64,000 bases of DNA. It comes from Nymphaea colorata (Eukaryota > Streptophyta > Magnoliopsida > Nymphaeales > Nymphaeaceae). The notes beneath the pieces were generated by a model. The model searched no databases. It was not told where the DNA came from and saw nothing but the letters and a program-made list of their open reading frames with translations. Both the position numbers and the translations under genes were made by a program. The stretch lies in contig NC_045145.1 of assembly GCF_008831285.2 (NCBI RefSeq), positions 13,144,802 through 13,208,801 on the forward strand, in the 5' to 3' direction. Positions 1 to 12,294 of this stretch are shown here, piece by piece (the stretch's first letter is position 1; every line of letters begins with the position of its first letter).

Positions 1-2740
1 AGCTCATGGCAAACCGTGTCTCATATCTTTTCGCGGTTGGGTACTCTTGATTTAACAGTTATTGTGACAGAAAATAATCTCATATAATTTTATAGTAAAT
101 ATATTATTGAACGTAGGCTTCCTTCTGTCAAGACAATTAAGTCTCGAACTTTCATTAGGCTGCGTTTTTTCGTTAGAACCGTGCCCCTGACTTAAGCTAT
201 ACCGGTGATACTAAGAGCCTGAAACATGACTTTTCTTGCACTCTGTGAGGCTTCTCTATTCAGATTCATAGTGATAACTTATGATCATGTTAGCTGTGAC
301 ATCATTTGATTTCTATTGTAACTGTGATGACCTCAAAGTCTGTCATAAATATGCAACTTCAGCATCAGCTGTTAACAGTTATTTCTTCAGCAAGTTAATC
401 TAAAGAACCTCTGTTAACGTGATGTGATAGGAGACTTAAGCTATACGAGATTCAGCAAGTTAATCTATAGACCTGTGATGCCAGGTAATTGAAACTCACG
501 CTGCGGCACATTTATGAGGTCTGATTATGGTGATGGAAGATGAATTGGCTGCTGAACCACTGTATCCTACAGTTGTAAATAACAATAGCATACATTAGCA
601 TGTCCAGCTAGTTGAAAACATGTTGCTTTGTCTGACTCAAAGTGATGGTTGGTGAAAATTTGCTTTCTATTACCAGCTGTCTGTTGCTAATATGGATGGA
701 ACGAAAGATAGGAAAGACCATGGGTTTTTGTCCTTGCTGTGCTCAGACTTTTTAGCTCCACTATGCAAAATGGTACAAAACATAGATCATGGGATTTATC
801 TTTTCCGTCCTTGCTGCGGTCATTTATTTGCGTCCACTAGGAAAATGGTACAGATCTTTCCCTGTTTCTGTCACTAAAGTATTCAATGTTTTATATCTTT
901 ATTGTGTGATAAATTTTTCCAGTTTCGGTGGTATGAATCTATGATGTTTTAAAGCATAAGGTGGTACCATCGGGCATGCCCTGTTGCTCGGACCATCTCT
1001 GGCCTAGTTACTTCAGCTCCAAAGAAGCATGTGAGGATACAGTAGCTCAAAGACAACATGCTTACGGTCCTCTTGCTACCACTTTCAAGTTTCAGGAACC
1101 TCCTCATCCACACACTTTAGTGCACCATCCTGAACTTTTTGAAGTGCAGAGCTGCATTCAACCATGCGTACATGTAATGGTCTTTTGAATTTATCAAATT
1201 TTGACGTACCCTGCAGTAAAACCACATACTTTAAGCCTGCAAATTTGAAATACCAATGACAACCACAACTACAAAATAATCATTGATTGAAGTGTACTTG
1301 AAATCTAAACCAAATAGAAGAAAGTTAAGGTATCATATGGTACACGGAGAATATCAGTCATGAGAGTTCCACGTTCAGGACTAAGTTCAATAAGGTTCAC
1401 TAAGTTCAATAAGGTTCACTTTCTCTGGTTGGCCCATCTGTTCCCAAAGGCATACACTCCATATGCCAATCATCTACATCAGGAGTACCACTAATAAGTT
1501 CTAACATGCCAAAACCAGGGCAGCAATCCATCAAGTCTCTTAGTAGGACAATACAATAATCACTTATACAATTTCTAACATTTGCAATCACTATATCACA
1601 TTCCATGTTTTAATTACAAAAAATGGGAAAAAAAATTGGAGGCAACAATATCACTAATGATTCCCATTTCACCCAAAACAACCAAGACAAAACCTTTCCC
1701 TTTATCAAACAAACCACACACACACTCTCTCTTTCTCTATTCCAATTGTTTTGGATCTAACCTGACCCGTTCATGTTCCAAGCTCTTACCTGGGTGTCAA
1801 AGTGTTAGTCTTGTATACATCCAACTAAAAACCTGGCCCCTTTCTCCTCAATGAAGTTTGAAACCTACGAACGTCACACAATATTATAAAACAGCAACAC
1901 ACAGGAACACCACTAGCATTACATTTACAAGTCAGACAAAACTTGAGAAATAATTTAAAAAGAAAAGAAAAAAATTAATTTGCAGTTCTTTCATCTTTGC
2001 ATCCCTAACCTTTCTCTTAACTATCATTAAACCAAAAGAATGAAATACACAATAAAATAACAAAAAAATGAAAAAGAAACATATTACCCACACACACACC
2101 TTTGCAACTATAACTCATGGTTGACATGCTGACCACTTAGATGGGATGCTGCTGTCATAGATATTCAATCAAGCAACCTACAAACTTAAGCAATGTAGAC
2201 ATGTAGTTCAAAGACTACATCAAGAATGTGACGCAACCAGTAGTCCCATGAACTTCATCAAGTTTTATTTATCAAAAGAATTGAGCAAAGACAGAAAAAA
2301 TAAAAAACCAAGCAACTATGTCAACAAAGCTCCTAAACAACCCATGCCAAAATGAAAGTGAAAATTAACATGACAAGCACTATGCTGGACAACCACTAAA
2401 GCAAAAAACAAAATAAAATGATTGAATATGGTCCTACTGAAAACAAATGAAATCAATAACCTTGACCTATATTGGACAACTACAATACCTAAGGCATCTA
2501 CTCAAGTAACATGACACAAGAAGAAACTGAGTACTAACCTGGTCTAAATACATGAAGGACTCTGCAGAAGCAAAGGCACGGCTGGATAGTTGATGAGGAA
2601 GAAGAATACCTTCACCCTTGGCTGCTCATTTTTGTTACTGAAAAAAGCAACGCCAGCCAAGTTGAAGAAGGATGAAGAAAAGCGGGCTAGATGAGAAAAA
2701 GATTGATAGACGGGTTAGGCAATAGATATGAGGCTTTCCA

Positions 2741-2756
2741 CCCCCCCCCCCCCCCC
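2741..2756. repeat. Homopolymer C run (16 C)
   Basis: An uninterrupted run of 16 C on the + strand between AT-rich flanks. Its length is likely variable or uncertain in an assembly. Confidence 0.9.
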
Positions 2757-3340
2757 TTTTACCTTGGATAATAAAGGAACACTATATTTTGCAAAACTAC
2801 CTATTGCAAAAAGGCCAATGTAAAGATTGGATGAAGCCATGGACAAAACCCATAACACTTTGACGAATAGAACTTTTCAAAAATGTTACAATTCAAAATC
2901 GACCAGTTCTTTTGAAAGGAGATAGGAGGTTTTTTATGAAAGTCTCAACCCTAAGTCTAGGTTATGCTGTTGAAAACCAGGTTGAAGACACTCAGTTAAG
3001 AGGGAATAATGGCTCAACTTCCCAAACGATTTGCCTCTCCCAAGACAGAGGAAAAGATGGATGATTTATCACACTTAGCATAATTGGCCTATGTTTGAGG
3101 AGTTTCATCCATTCCAAGAACGGCCTAGTGGCTGGTAATGAAATGACAAACACCTTTTAAGATCAAGGGATTGATTAGTTCCTCATATGCCTAGAAAGCC
3201 TCGAAACATAACAAGAGATGTCAAGTTTTTACTTTTGAAATAGTTCAAAATGATCAATTTAACTCATAAGCTTAAGTGCTTGTGTTGTGCAAATAACATG
3301 CCCTTTGTTTATCCATAGTACCGTACAAGCACCAGGGTTC

Positions 3341-3412
3341 ATTTCACATCCATGCCGTCGAATCTCTAGAAGGGACATTTCACATCCATGTCGTCGAATC
3401 TCTAGAAGGGAC
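3341..3412. repeat. Two-copy 36-bp tandem duplication
   Basis: The 36-base unit starting ATTTCACATCCATG occurs twice in a row, at 3341-3376 and 3377-3412, with one difference (C versus T after CCATG). It keeps an open frame through both copies but codes for nothing recognisable. Confidence 0.85.
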
Positions 3413-5039
3413 ATCATTCAATTTCCAAAATATGAACATAAAGGAATCACCATCAACGTCTTAGGTAATCAAAAAGAGGAAAGGATATTGATCCCATAAT
3501 TACACATCCACAAAATATTGTCACATTCAATTCCTGTGAGTTCAGCCTTCATGCTTTTCATTTCTTGGCAGGCACCTTTTGCTTTCCTTTTTTTTCACCT
3601 TTTTCCCTTTTGATTTTTTTTTTCTTGCTTTTGATTTTTCTTTTCAGGCCGACCTTCACCTTTGAGGGAATACCTCACCACCCCAAAGGCTACTACGAAG
3701 CTCCACCGCTTTGGTGGATATGTGTAGCTTTATCACGTGTCCCACCCGCTTCAACTTACGGGTGTTCGACGAGCTAAAGGTTCATAAGTCATCATCTTCG
3801 CGGAATAGACATAAATCACCTATATGTCTACCCGGTACTCTTGATTACTGACCTAAAGGAACGACTACACAAGCCCCGAGCCCATCTCTCAACTCTCATT
3901 TTGCTACCTGCCAAGATCTTATAGAGCATTGTGGTTTCTCTTTTGGGATATTTTCCTCTGAAATCCTTGTAGATGCTTAATCACCAAAGTCAATAGCATT
4001 TCCTAGTCTTGACTTCCTCAGCTTCATAGGATTTTTCTTTATCGCACATATCCAGGATTTTTCATTTTTCCTCTTCCATTGATTGGTAACAAAGACTTGA
4101 AATTTTCTCCTTCCACTCGGGAAGGTACTAAAGATAAACCAAAGACATAATATTGTGTGAGAAGACAATTTTAAAAGGCTTTTAAGGAAAATTAAAAAAT
4201 TTCCATTTTACAAAAGTTTTTGACATCAAATGTTATGTCACCAGGAAGGAAGAAGGAACTCTATTGAATGTTAAACAAGATGGGTTGGATTGTAGAAGAA
4301 CGAACTCCATAAAAGTAAAGCCCTTTACACAAAAGGTTGATCTAAGGGTGACCAGTTTCCATAATATTGGGTCATCAACTGAGTGAAATTTTGCAAAATG
4401 GTTTGAGTTAAGCTCTTATGTTTTCTCGAAGGAAGCCCAGGATAAACCAATCATACACAACCGAATTTATAAAATCATTGGGTATATGATAAAGGCAACT
4501 ACGGGTTTGGACTTTGTTAGATTCAGAATGCAAGGATATTCACCAAAGTTTTGACTAGTTTTGTGTTCCGGTTATACAAGGACTTTGTGAAATTATGATT
4601 TTGAAAAAGGATAACAACACAAGGGACAAGTTCTCCTCAAAGTCTCTTCATAAAAATAGAGCCTTGTGGCAGACAAAATTCCCCAAATTCTCATGTTGTA
4701 AGGTTTCCTTGCATAGGGTTTGATCATTGATTACCAAGAAAAAATGTCTAGACCAACAACTCACTCTTCTAGCCAACTAATAGGGTACTTTCAAGACTGA
4801 GTTGGATTGGATTGAATGGTTTGAAATGCTTTTAATCAAAACTCGTGTTCATGATCAACATGACTTTGTGCACAAAGATAGAGGACAAACCTTAGTAACT
4901 CGAGTGTGTTGAACAACATGAATTAGTGCATAAAAAAAGAGGACAAACGTACAATATTTCATCCATCTCGTCCTCTTTCTTCTTGCCAGACACAAGATTT
5001 TTTGGCAGTGCCTTTTCCTTTTCTCGCTGCATCGCTGTT

Positions 5040-5310
5040 GGATCACCGGTATTTGTTTAGAACGGTGATCATTGTCCCTGCTATAGCATTTTGGGAAAAA
5101 CAATCACCGCTATAGATCTATTGCGGTGAGAAAGTTCCTCGCTATAACCTGAGAGTACCGGCGACAATGCTCGCCGGTAGAGGTAAGCTGTACAGGTGAC
5201 TGCATCCACCGCAAAATATCAGTTCCGACGAAAATTACCGCCGCTACAGTCTTACAACGGCGAAGTCAATCACCGGTATTAGTATATAGCGACGACCAAA
5301 ATCACCACTG
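5040..5310. repeat. Block of dense short inverted motifs, left arm
   Basis: A locally GC-rich stretch in AT-rich surroundings, full of alternating short motifs such as ACCGGT, ACCGC(T/C)ATAG, GCGGTGA and CGCTATA in both orientations. This pattern is typical of the sub-terminal repeats of CACTA (En/Spm) transposons, where transposase binds. I did not find a CACTA terminus or a 3-bp target duplication beside it, so the assignment is only suggestive. The mirror copy is at 18780-19035. Confidence 0.45.
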
Positions 5311-6290
5311 GAGACCTGGAGGATTCATTACATTGATTATAAGACATATCTAGATAGATTCCTTGATCTAGCTTATTCATATGCTATGCGGTGTTAATGC
5401 TAGTGTGCACGGTTGTGCAGCCAGAAACTCCTTTTGCTCCCTTCTTCTTTCATGTTTTTAACATTCCTATTCAACAAAACTTTAGGTTTATATGCAATTG
5501 AATTGTTTTTGTGCAGAAGTGTTGCTTCTCTAGTTGCTTTATGAAAATGTTAGTCACGTCTTCACGTGCAATTCTCAAGCATCCAAACGTTGTCAAGCTT
5601 AGCTTGGTGTGTCTTATGTTCCTAGACTCAGAACCTCCTCTGTCTTCCTTCATCTAGTTCATGACCATTGTCCACATGTGAAGCTTCAAAGAGCAATGAA
5701 CATCCCATTCAAAAAAGTTACTTTTTTTTCTTACATCAATAAAGTTTAGCTAGCCGTCAGCATTTAAGCACGTCTTGGCATGAGCATATCTAATCCTTGC
5801 TCGGTTTCATGTTCTATCTACTTGGATATTCGTATCCTGCAACACAGAAGCAAGGCCATTTATTTTATAAGCAAGTTTCGTTGGAAGACCAAAATAACAA
5901 ATACATAAGAAACCTTTTTATTGGCCAACAAAGAAAGCAAAATAACGAAATACAAAAGAAAGGGGAGGCGGATGACTTATTGATCTTATGTCAGTGGAAC
6001 CCATGCACCAACCAAAGATCGGATTCATTCTTCGTCCTGGACCTGCAATTGGAGCCTGCAAAACCCTATTCTTTAAGCTAATATCAAGGAAATGTCAAAT
6101 GGCTTCCGTTCAAGAAGCTGAAGAAAGAAACCAATTGGGTTGAACACGATGCCAAGTCTGCTACAAGACATCCCCGATACATGCTATCAAGAAAATTGAG
6201 AAAGAAACAATGTAGAATATCAAATATAGGAACGTCAAAATTACAGTTACACAATGCAGTGCCTTGGTTCATTAAAATGAAAAGGAAAAA

Positions 6291-6425
6291 ATGCAAAAGA
6301 AAGTTGGGACAATTTATCCTCATCATCAAAAGTCAGTGATCTTGGATGCGGATGTTGGTAATGGCAAGGGAACAATTATTGCATTTGTTGCAGGGTTAGA
6401 TTTATGTAATGGGCGATATGATACC
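6291..6425 (+). pseudogene. Phospholipase D exon fragment with HKD motif (left arm)
   Basis: The frame encodes a 45-residue stretch typical of plant phospholipase D: VGTIYPHHQKSVILDAD, containing the first H-x-K-x4-D catalytic motif, followed by AFVAGLDLCNGRYDT, the conserved block that follows it in the alpha, beta/gamma and delta enzymes. The intact enzyme hydrolyses membrane phospholipids to phosphatidic acid. Here the similarity stops right after GRYDT, where an unrelated hydrophobic tail follows, and I found no upstream or downstream PLD exons. It is therefore a captured or relic single-exon fragment. The H, K and D of the motif are all kept. A second copy lies in the opposite arm at 17655-17789. 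Confidence 0.8.
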
Positions 6426-7388
6426 AAAGCATTCTTCATTTACGCCTTCGTTCTCATGCTTTCCAATTTTTTTGCTCTTAAAATTTTCTTGTTTTATCCA
6501 TTCCCTGCACCATTCTCTTAATCCTGGAAAAATTTCAGTTTCCATTCCATCACTCTCCTGTGTAAAGTCAGCAAAGCTATAGACATAGTTAATATTGCTT
6601 CATCTAATAACAGCTCAGTCTAACAATGATGAAGATCTTTGTGCCATGAGTTTTCTTGAGACGAAAATCGGATTGCAAGCTATAACATTCAAAACATTCA
6701 TTTGTCATTTTTCTGTTAATGGGGCCCTTATAAGCAGGTGTGACTTCCCCAAGGGAGTCGTGGCATGATTTACCCTGCAAAACTTGATGGCCCTAATGAT
6801 TCATTACCGAAGCTTTCAAGCATTTCTGAGATACTTAATATAGAAGATGTGTCGTACTTAAAATAAAATGGTCCAAACGCATGACATGTACATGTCATTC
6901 ATTGTTCCCATTGGCGCAACAAGTTCTCGGTCTCAATAATGTAGAGACATTCAGCCCATGCATCTATCAACCAAGAATCTCTTAAAACTGAACAAAAAAC
7001 ACTGATTCCAATGGTAAGTCTAGCTAATTGAAACAACCAGCATCAAAATTCTACAGAAGAAGTGAATTAACGAGCGATGAAAATGATGGATGGATGGTGT
7101 GGGTATGGACCAAGTTTTTGGGTGGGAGATGTGGAAAATGATTCTCTGAGACGGGACATTTTTTCTTGATCCCATACTCTTTCTTTCCTGTTTCCCAATA
7201 TACGTTTTGATAAAACCCCTCTTTGTCACTGGCTCTAAAAACCAAATTAGAGACATTAATGTGTAGAGAAGAAGACGAGTTGCAAAACCGGCTCTAAAAC
7301 TTAAAGGGGGCCAAAAAAAGAAGGTTATTAAGAAGAAGATGAACAATCAATGCAATAGGCAAACAAAGAGGCAGGAGAAAGGAGGTGG

Positions 7389-7392
<4 letters not shown>

Positions 7393-7421
<29 letters not shown>
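7393..7421. repeat. (GA)n microsatellite
   Basis: About 14 GA units. It lies inside the roughly 555-base stretch that is present in the left arm but absent from the right arm of the inverted repeat. Confidence 0.85.
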
Positions 7422-7425
<4 letters not shown>

Positions 7426-9672
7426 TTCTCAAGAAAGCAAGACAAAAATCACGGCAAAAGATCACGACATTGACCTGTAAGCAAATGGGAGAGAAGGGAA
7501 AATGGTCAACTCAAAACTTTTTCATTGACAATAACATTGGAACCTGAAAGCAATTCGGAGAAGACACACCCATCTCGATCAATTTGCTCCAGATGTGTGC
7601 TACCAAGTGGAAAATGGCAAATAGCAACTTCTAAATATTAAAAGTTCACAAAAACTTTTTTTAAAAGAGAAAGAACAAAGATATAAGGAAAAAAGAATCT
7701 ATCTATGCACGTGAATTGCATAACCATACAAAATAACAAGTAAAAGAGGGTCTAGTAACAAGAAAAACAACAATTACACTACATCATCTATTGCCTTTCC
7801 CGACATTTAATAAATGCACTCTACCGGCACCCCACCAGCGTTGGGTATGCACTGGTTTGGGAGAGACATGAGTTTGGGCGCCGTTAAATAAATGCCAGTA
7901 AAATTCCCAAAAAGCACTACCTCCATTCCCGCAAGCTACATTTTGCTGCTGCCTGCAGCATATTGCCATTTGCAAAATGTATAAGTGGGGCAAGTTTGTC
8001 CGCTTGTTAAAGTAACTAATGCATGGATCAAATGGTTTAATACCTACCACTATAATGTTAAAAAAACAAGTCACCCAAGCATGCTGGAGTACTTTTAGCT
8101 ATTTACCACGTCATGAATTGTTAATGAAGAAAATGTCAAAACAAAGTTTGGAACCAATACTTTGATCTTATGCAATTTAGTTACAACTTGATGATCTAAC
8201 ATGCATCTTACTCATAACATGCATTTTATGAGAGAGATTAAAAAAAAAAGGAACATTACATACCTAAACAGATGCTTTCACTTGATTTCATCTCTCTGCC
8301 CCTAATTGAAATTCTTTCTTCCTCCTTCCTTTTATTTTTTTCCTCCCTAGAACATGAAAGAGAAATGCAGGAGAAATATTGCACTCCAATATGGTTAAAT
8401 GTCTCCTAAGCAGGGTTTCCCTGTACAAAAATATTAAAACAGGTGGATTCTTCATGACACAACTTTTTATCTCATCATATATCAACACCTCAACCAACTC
8501 AAATCATGTTAAAGAGAACAAAAATGAGGGCATTACTTTTCAAGAGAAAACCAGACCGCAACAGACATGTACGTCAAAGGAGTTAGCTCTCTTAAGGTGG
8601 TTGGGATGTTCTAGTAAACTGATTTGCTGAAAGAGAACTACATGGAGAAGTAAACTTGTAGTAGAAACTCTAATAACGATGAAGAAAAAAAATTCCATGC
8701 AATTAAAACAGCTATCCAGTGCACAACACCATAGGCATAAATGTTAATCACGTCTTCATGTTCAATTCTAAAGAATCTAAAGGTTGTAAATCTTAAGCTA
8801 GGCTTCTTTCAAAGTGTGACTTTTGTTCGTAGACTGAAAACCTCCTCTGTTTTCTTGATACCTTCATATGGATCATGACTATTTTCTAAATGTGAAGTTT
8901 CAAAGAGCAATTAACGTCCCACTCAAAAAAGTTGGTTTTTTTTCTACATCAATAAATTTTGGCTAAGTCATCAACACTTGTGGATTTGTGGCCACTTCAA
9001 CATCAAAGCACGTCTTGGCATAAGCATATATAATCGTTGCCCGGTCTCATGTTCCATCTACTTGGATATTCATATCCTGCAACACAGAAGCAGCCATATA
9101 TTTTATAAGCAAGTTTCATCAGAAAACCAAAGTAACGAAGTACAGAAGAAATCTGATCTGGTTATGCTATTTTACTGTCTACAAGAAACCAAAGTAACAA
9201 AATACAGAATCTTACGTCAGTGGAACCCAAGCACCAACCAAAGATCGGATTCATACTTCATCCTTGACCCAAGTAGAGAGAGAGAGAGCACCTAAATTGC
9301 AAGATATTCCAAAAGTTGAAAAACCTTAGTGTGCATGGTTGTGCATTAAGAAATGCAAACAAGTCTACACAATTCAAACATGATCAACTACAGGAGGGCG
9401 TAAACAATGACTCAAACCTTGTTTGACCAAGCTCACAAAGAGCAGGGAGCTTCTGATTATTTAGTATTTCAGGAAAATAATTCTCTGATAGGTTGATCAA
9501 TATTCACACAAACAAAAGCAAGCACATGTTGAAGGATTCAAATCAACAAACCATGGTGGGTCGATCAGGCCATGGACAGCATGGATGAGAAGTTGCAGGC
9601 GATGGTCACAGGTTACGAGGTGATGAGAACGACGCTTGAGGAGTTGCTCGGCAAGACGATAACAAGCGTTGC

Positions 9673-11210
9673 TTAGGACATTCTCTGAGAGAATGTCAAA
9701 TTAGAATTATTAAGAGCCAGAGAATGTCAAATTATAATTATAAAGGGCCAAATATTCAAGCAGACAAACTACGTTATATTGAAACTGATTCAAGAACAAC
9801 CCAGGCATAAAGCATATCCCCATTTACCATCCACTGTTAAACATGGAAGAACCAGATTCTTAGAGCGTGATAATGGCTCATACATGGAAGTGGAAGCTAA
9901 AATGAATGGTGACCCCTTCTTTCCGAAAAGGAGATGATAATCTCCATGCCTGGCATGAACTGTTTATGCACAAAGTGTGAAAAAGTCTGACATATCATGC
10001 ACTTTAAACACTATATTGTCTCAAATTTTCAAGACCCATTAGCAGACCCTTTAATAGAGAAAAGTGCTAACCCTATGAACAACCAAACATTTAAAATACT
10101 TGTTGAAACAACAGCATGAATAGCATAAAAAAGGCCAAGACCAGTTATCTACTTTGCTATCTATAAAATTGTGGTAACAGTAAGTAAAATTGGAAGCATG
10201 AAGGAAATCTATCGCAAGTAAAAAATGTGCATTTCATGTGGAGAGAAAACTTTTCAGAATCTTATGGTACCCAAAAGTTATAAAATTTTAAATTTGGCAA
10301 CTAATAGTGGTATATGGTGCTTGCTGGATCCTAACCCCTTTCTGAAGGATTTTACTGTCATCTTTGTTATTAAGAGAACTCAAACCACCAGAAATGATGC
10401 AAAGCTTAAAGGGAATTCAGTCTTGAAAACGTCCTAATGTTTTGTTGCCATGTAAGGCTAATAAAACTTGCAGGTTCAGAATCTTGTTGAACTCCTATCA
10501 AATCTAAATACCTGTTTTTGCAAACTAGCAGTACACCACCAGGACACAACTTAACATCTTGCATGTATAGACCTTTATGGAGGAGAAACGTTTTTTCCGT
10601 TAACTAGGGGGTAGGGGACTTGATCAAGTAAACAAGAAAGGCTAAGAAAGAATAGTTGGCAATTGTCGACTGACTTCCTTGGACACTTGGTCTTGTGAAC
10701 TATCTTAGTTTACAAAAGGATTGGTTGCTGCTTTCATAGTACTTGGTTTGCATGATTAAAAATTTTTGAAAAATTACCTATTAATTTTTGCAAAGTATGG
10801 CTGGTCCTCTTACAATCTACATATATTTTATGGTTCCACCTGTTTGTTTGTCATGCTCTTATGGACGTATTTGTGTGGTTTATGATGAAGGATTGACATT
10901 GTTCCTTTTATAGATTTCCAATTGTGAAATGGAGGACCCAAGATTTGAGTGGTGAGTGGAGATTGAGTTGTGATGAAAGGTACGCGCAAGCTACGGACAT
11001 GTATGCCAATCTTCTGGCTTTGTAGTTTGTTGAAAGTCCAGTTCTTTTACAATCTCATGGCCAGTTTACTAGAGGTTTTCTTAATTTGGGTAACATGTGT
11101 GCCTTTTCTTATTCGGCACGGCAAAGTGCACTTGCTTACGTGATCAAAATCTATTGGAGCTAGGATTGGTCAGACGATGAAGTGATGTATAATGAGCTTT
11201 TGCTTGGGGG
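9673..11210. other. Inverted-repeat spacer, left part: nothing recognised
   Basis: This starts just inside the left arm, which ends in a short gag-like frame (about 9576-9670). I see no gene, RNA or repeat that can be named in the remainder. The 70-codon frame at 10225-10437 shows no family resemblance. Confidence 0.4.
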
Positions 11211-11215
11211 CACAG

Positions 11216-12016
11216 GTATGACATAGCGTTGAACATCGCCTTGGGAGTGATGGCATTTGGCACCGATGCCACAAACAGCAGATGTTCCTCCATGTCTCCA
11301 CAGGTTCCATTGTTTCCTTTCTCTCTGTAAATTCGGCCTGCCCAACGAATGGTTCATCTGCCAAACTAAGACAAAACGAGTTATATTTAACACTTTGTCT
11401 TTGAGAAGGATCAAAGTTCCCATAATCCATCATTAAATACTGAGAGGAGGACTCCTGATGTCTGCCAATGATAACTAACTAATGAGTGCTGTTTACTCCT
11501 CAGGAAAGCATAAATGGCTAGTTGAATTTCTACACTGCAAATGTCTCCAAAAATGTCAATGTTTGACTTGCCATAATTTCAGCATATGTTTGTGGATGTG
11601 GATCCAACACAGGCTTGATTCTGGAGAAACCGATCCAGATAGGGGAAGCACGAAAGGAAGAGTTTGATCTTGACTTAGAAAGGAGTTGCAGTGCAGCTGG
11701 TGGAGAAAAAACCAGAGGAACTCCGAGCTGGAGGAGTTGAGAAGGCGGAAAAAACAGCAGCTATGAAAGAATGCATCTTTCAATGGTCGAAATTATATAG
11801 AGCCGACGCTGATCCTTAGAGAACATCTATGTGAACTGACACCCTCATTTTGTCTTCATTCAGGGAAAGATCTTTTGGGTGGCCTAATTCATATGAAACG
11901 CATGGGAGAAATGCTGATCGGAGAGTTCATGAAAGACCTGTGACTGGTGATTATCCGTCCAACCATAATCCAAGCCACTGTGCGAGATCCTTTCCTTGCT
12001 GGATTGAAGGATTCAG
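11216..12016 (+). pseudogene. Fatty acyl-CoA reductase (FAR / MS2-like) gene fragment
   Basis: Three exon-like blocks in order match plant alcohol-forming fatty acyl-CoA reductases, which make fatty alcohols for wax, suberin or pollen wall. Block 1 (11216-11300) follows a CAG acceptor and reads RYDIALNI. Block 2 (11582-11816) opens AYVCG, then TGLILEKP and, after a shift of frame near 11685, VEKKPEELRAGGVEKAEK. Block 3 (11864-12016) has a CAG acceptor, FGWPNSY in one frame, then MGEMLIGEF and LVIIRPTII in another, ending at a GTAAG donor. Breaks are the two frame changes, an in-frame TGA before LVIIRP and a TAG at 11817. The NAD(P)-binding start and the C-terminal sterile domain are missing. 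The retained donor and acceptor show that genomic DNA, not a spliced transcript, was copied. Confidence 0.7.
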
Positions 12017-12294
12017 GTAAGTTTCATTTTCTATGTTCCAGGAAAAATTTCAATTGGAAACAACGCAAGTATAACAATAACTTGGCATGCTCAACTCGCC
12101 ACCAACATCTGCATGCACCAGCGGAGAAACATCATAAGCATTTGATGCTAGTTGGTAGTTGATCTTGTGCATTTGATGCCTTCAGTTTTTAGCAGTAATA
12201 GTTCAATCATCATAAGCATTCTCAAGTTGAGTTGAACATTTTCCCTTCTTGCTTATTTGCTTACAGGTTATTGTCCTTCAGAAAATTTCGCATG

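Larger units (their letters stand above)
1..4855. other. Non-coding or unassigned flank left of the large inverted repeat
   Basis: I recognise no gene here. The sequence is AT-rich and its longest open frames are 60-94 codons with no family resemblance. A 75-codon frame at 961-1188 (+) opens from GTG and has fairly protein-like composition but no recognisable domain. A short direct duplication of 19 bases lies at 1383-1420. The stretch 3540-3950 looks like degraded repeat sequence, but I could not assign it to a family. A decayed transposon or the 3' end of a gene outside the window cannot be excluded. Confidence 0.5.
4856..9672 (+). repeat. Left arm of a large inverted repeat (4.8 kb)
   Basis: This stretch matches 14911-19223 in reverse complement from end to end, with scattered substitutions and indels. 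The outer end begins CAACATGACTTTGTGCAC; the inner end finishes AAGCGTTGC. Compared with the right arm it holds about 555 extra bases at 7151-7706. No target-site duplication or conserved terminus was seen at the outer ends, so I cannot tell a transposon with very long inverted termini from an inverted segmental duplication. It carries a phospholipase D exon fragment (6291-6425), a GC-rich palindromic block (5040-5310) and two diverged direct copies of an internal unit (5530-6080 and 8740-9300). Confidence 0.85.

Noticed and set aside
961-1188. 75-codon frame as a small protein gene
   Set aside because: It opens from GTG, not ATG, has no recognisable family, and no neighbouring exons were found, although its composition is fairly protein-like.
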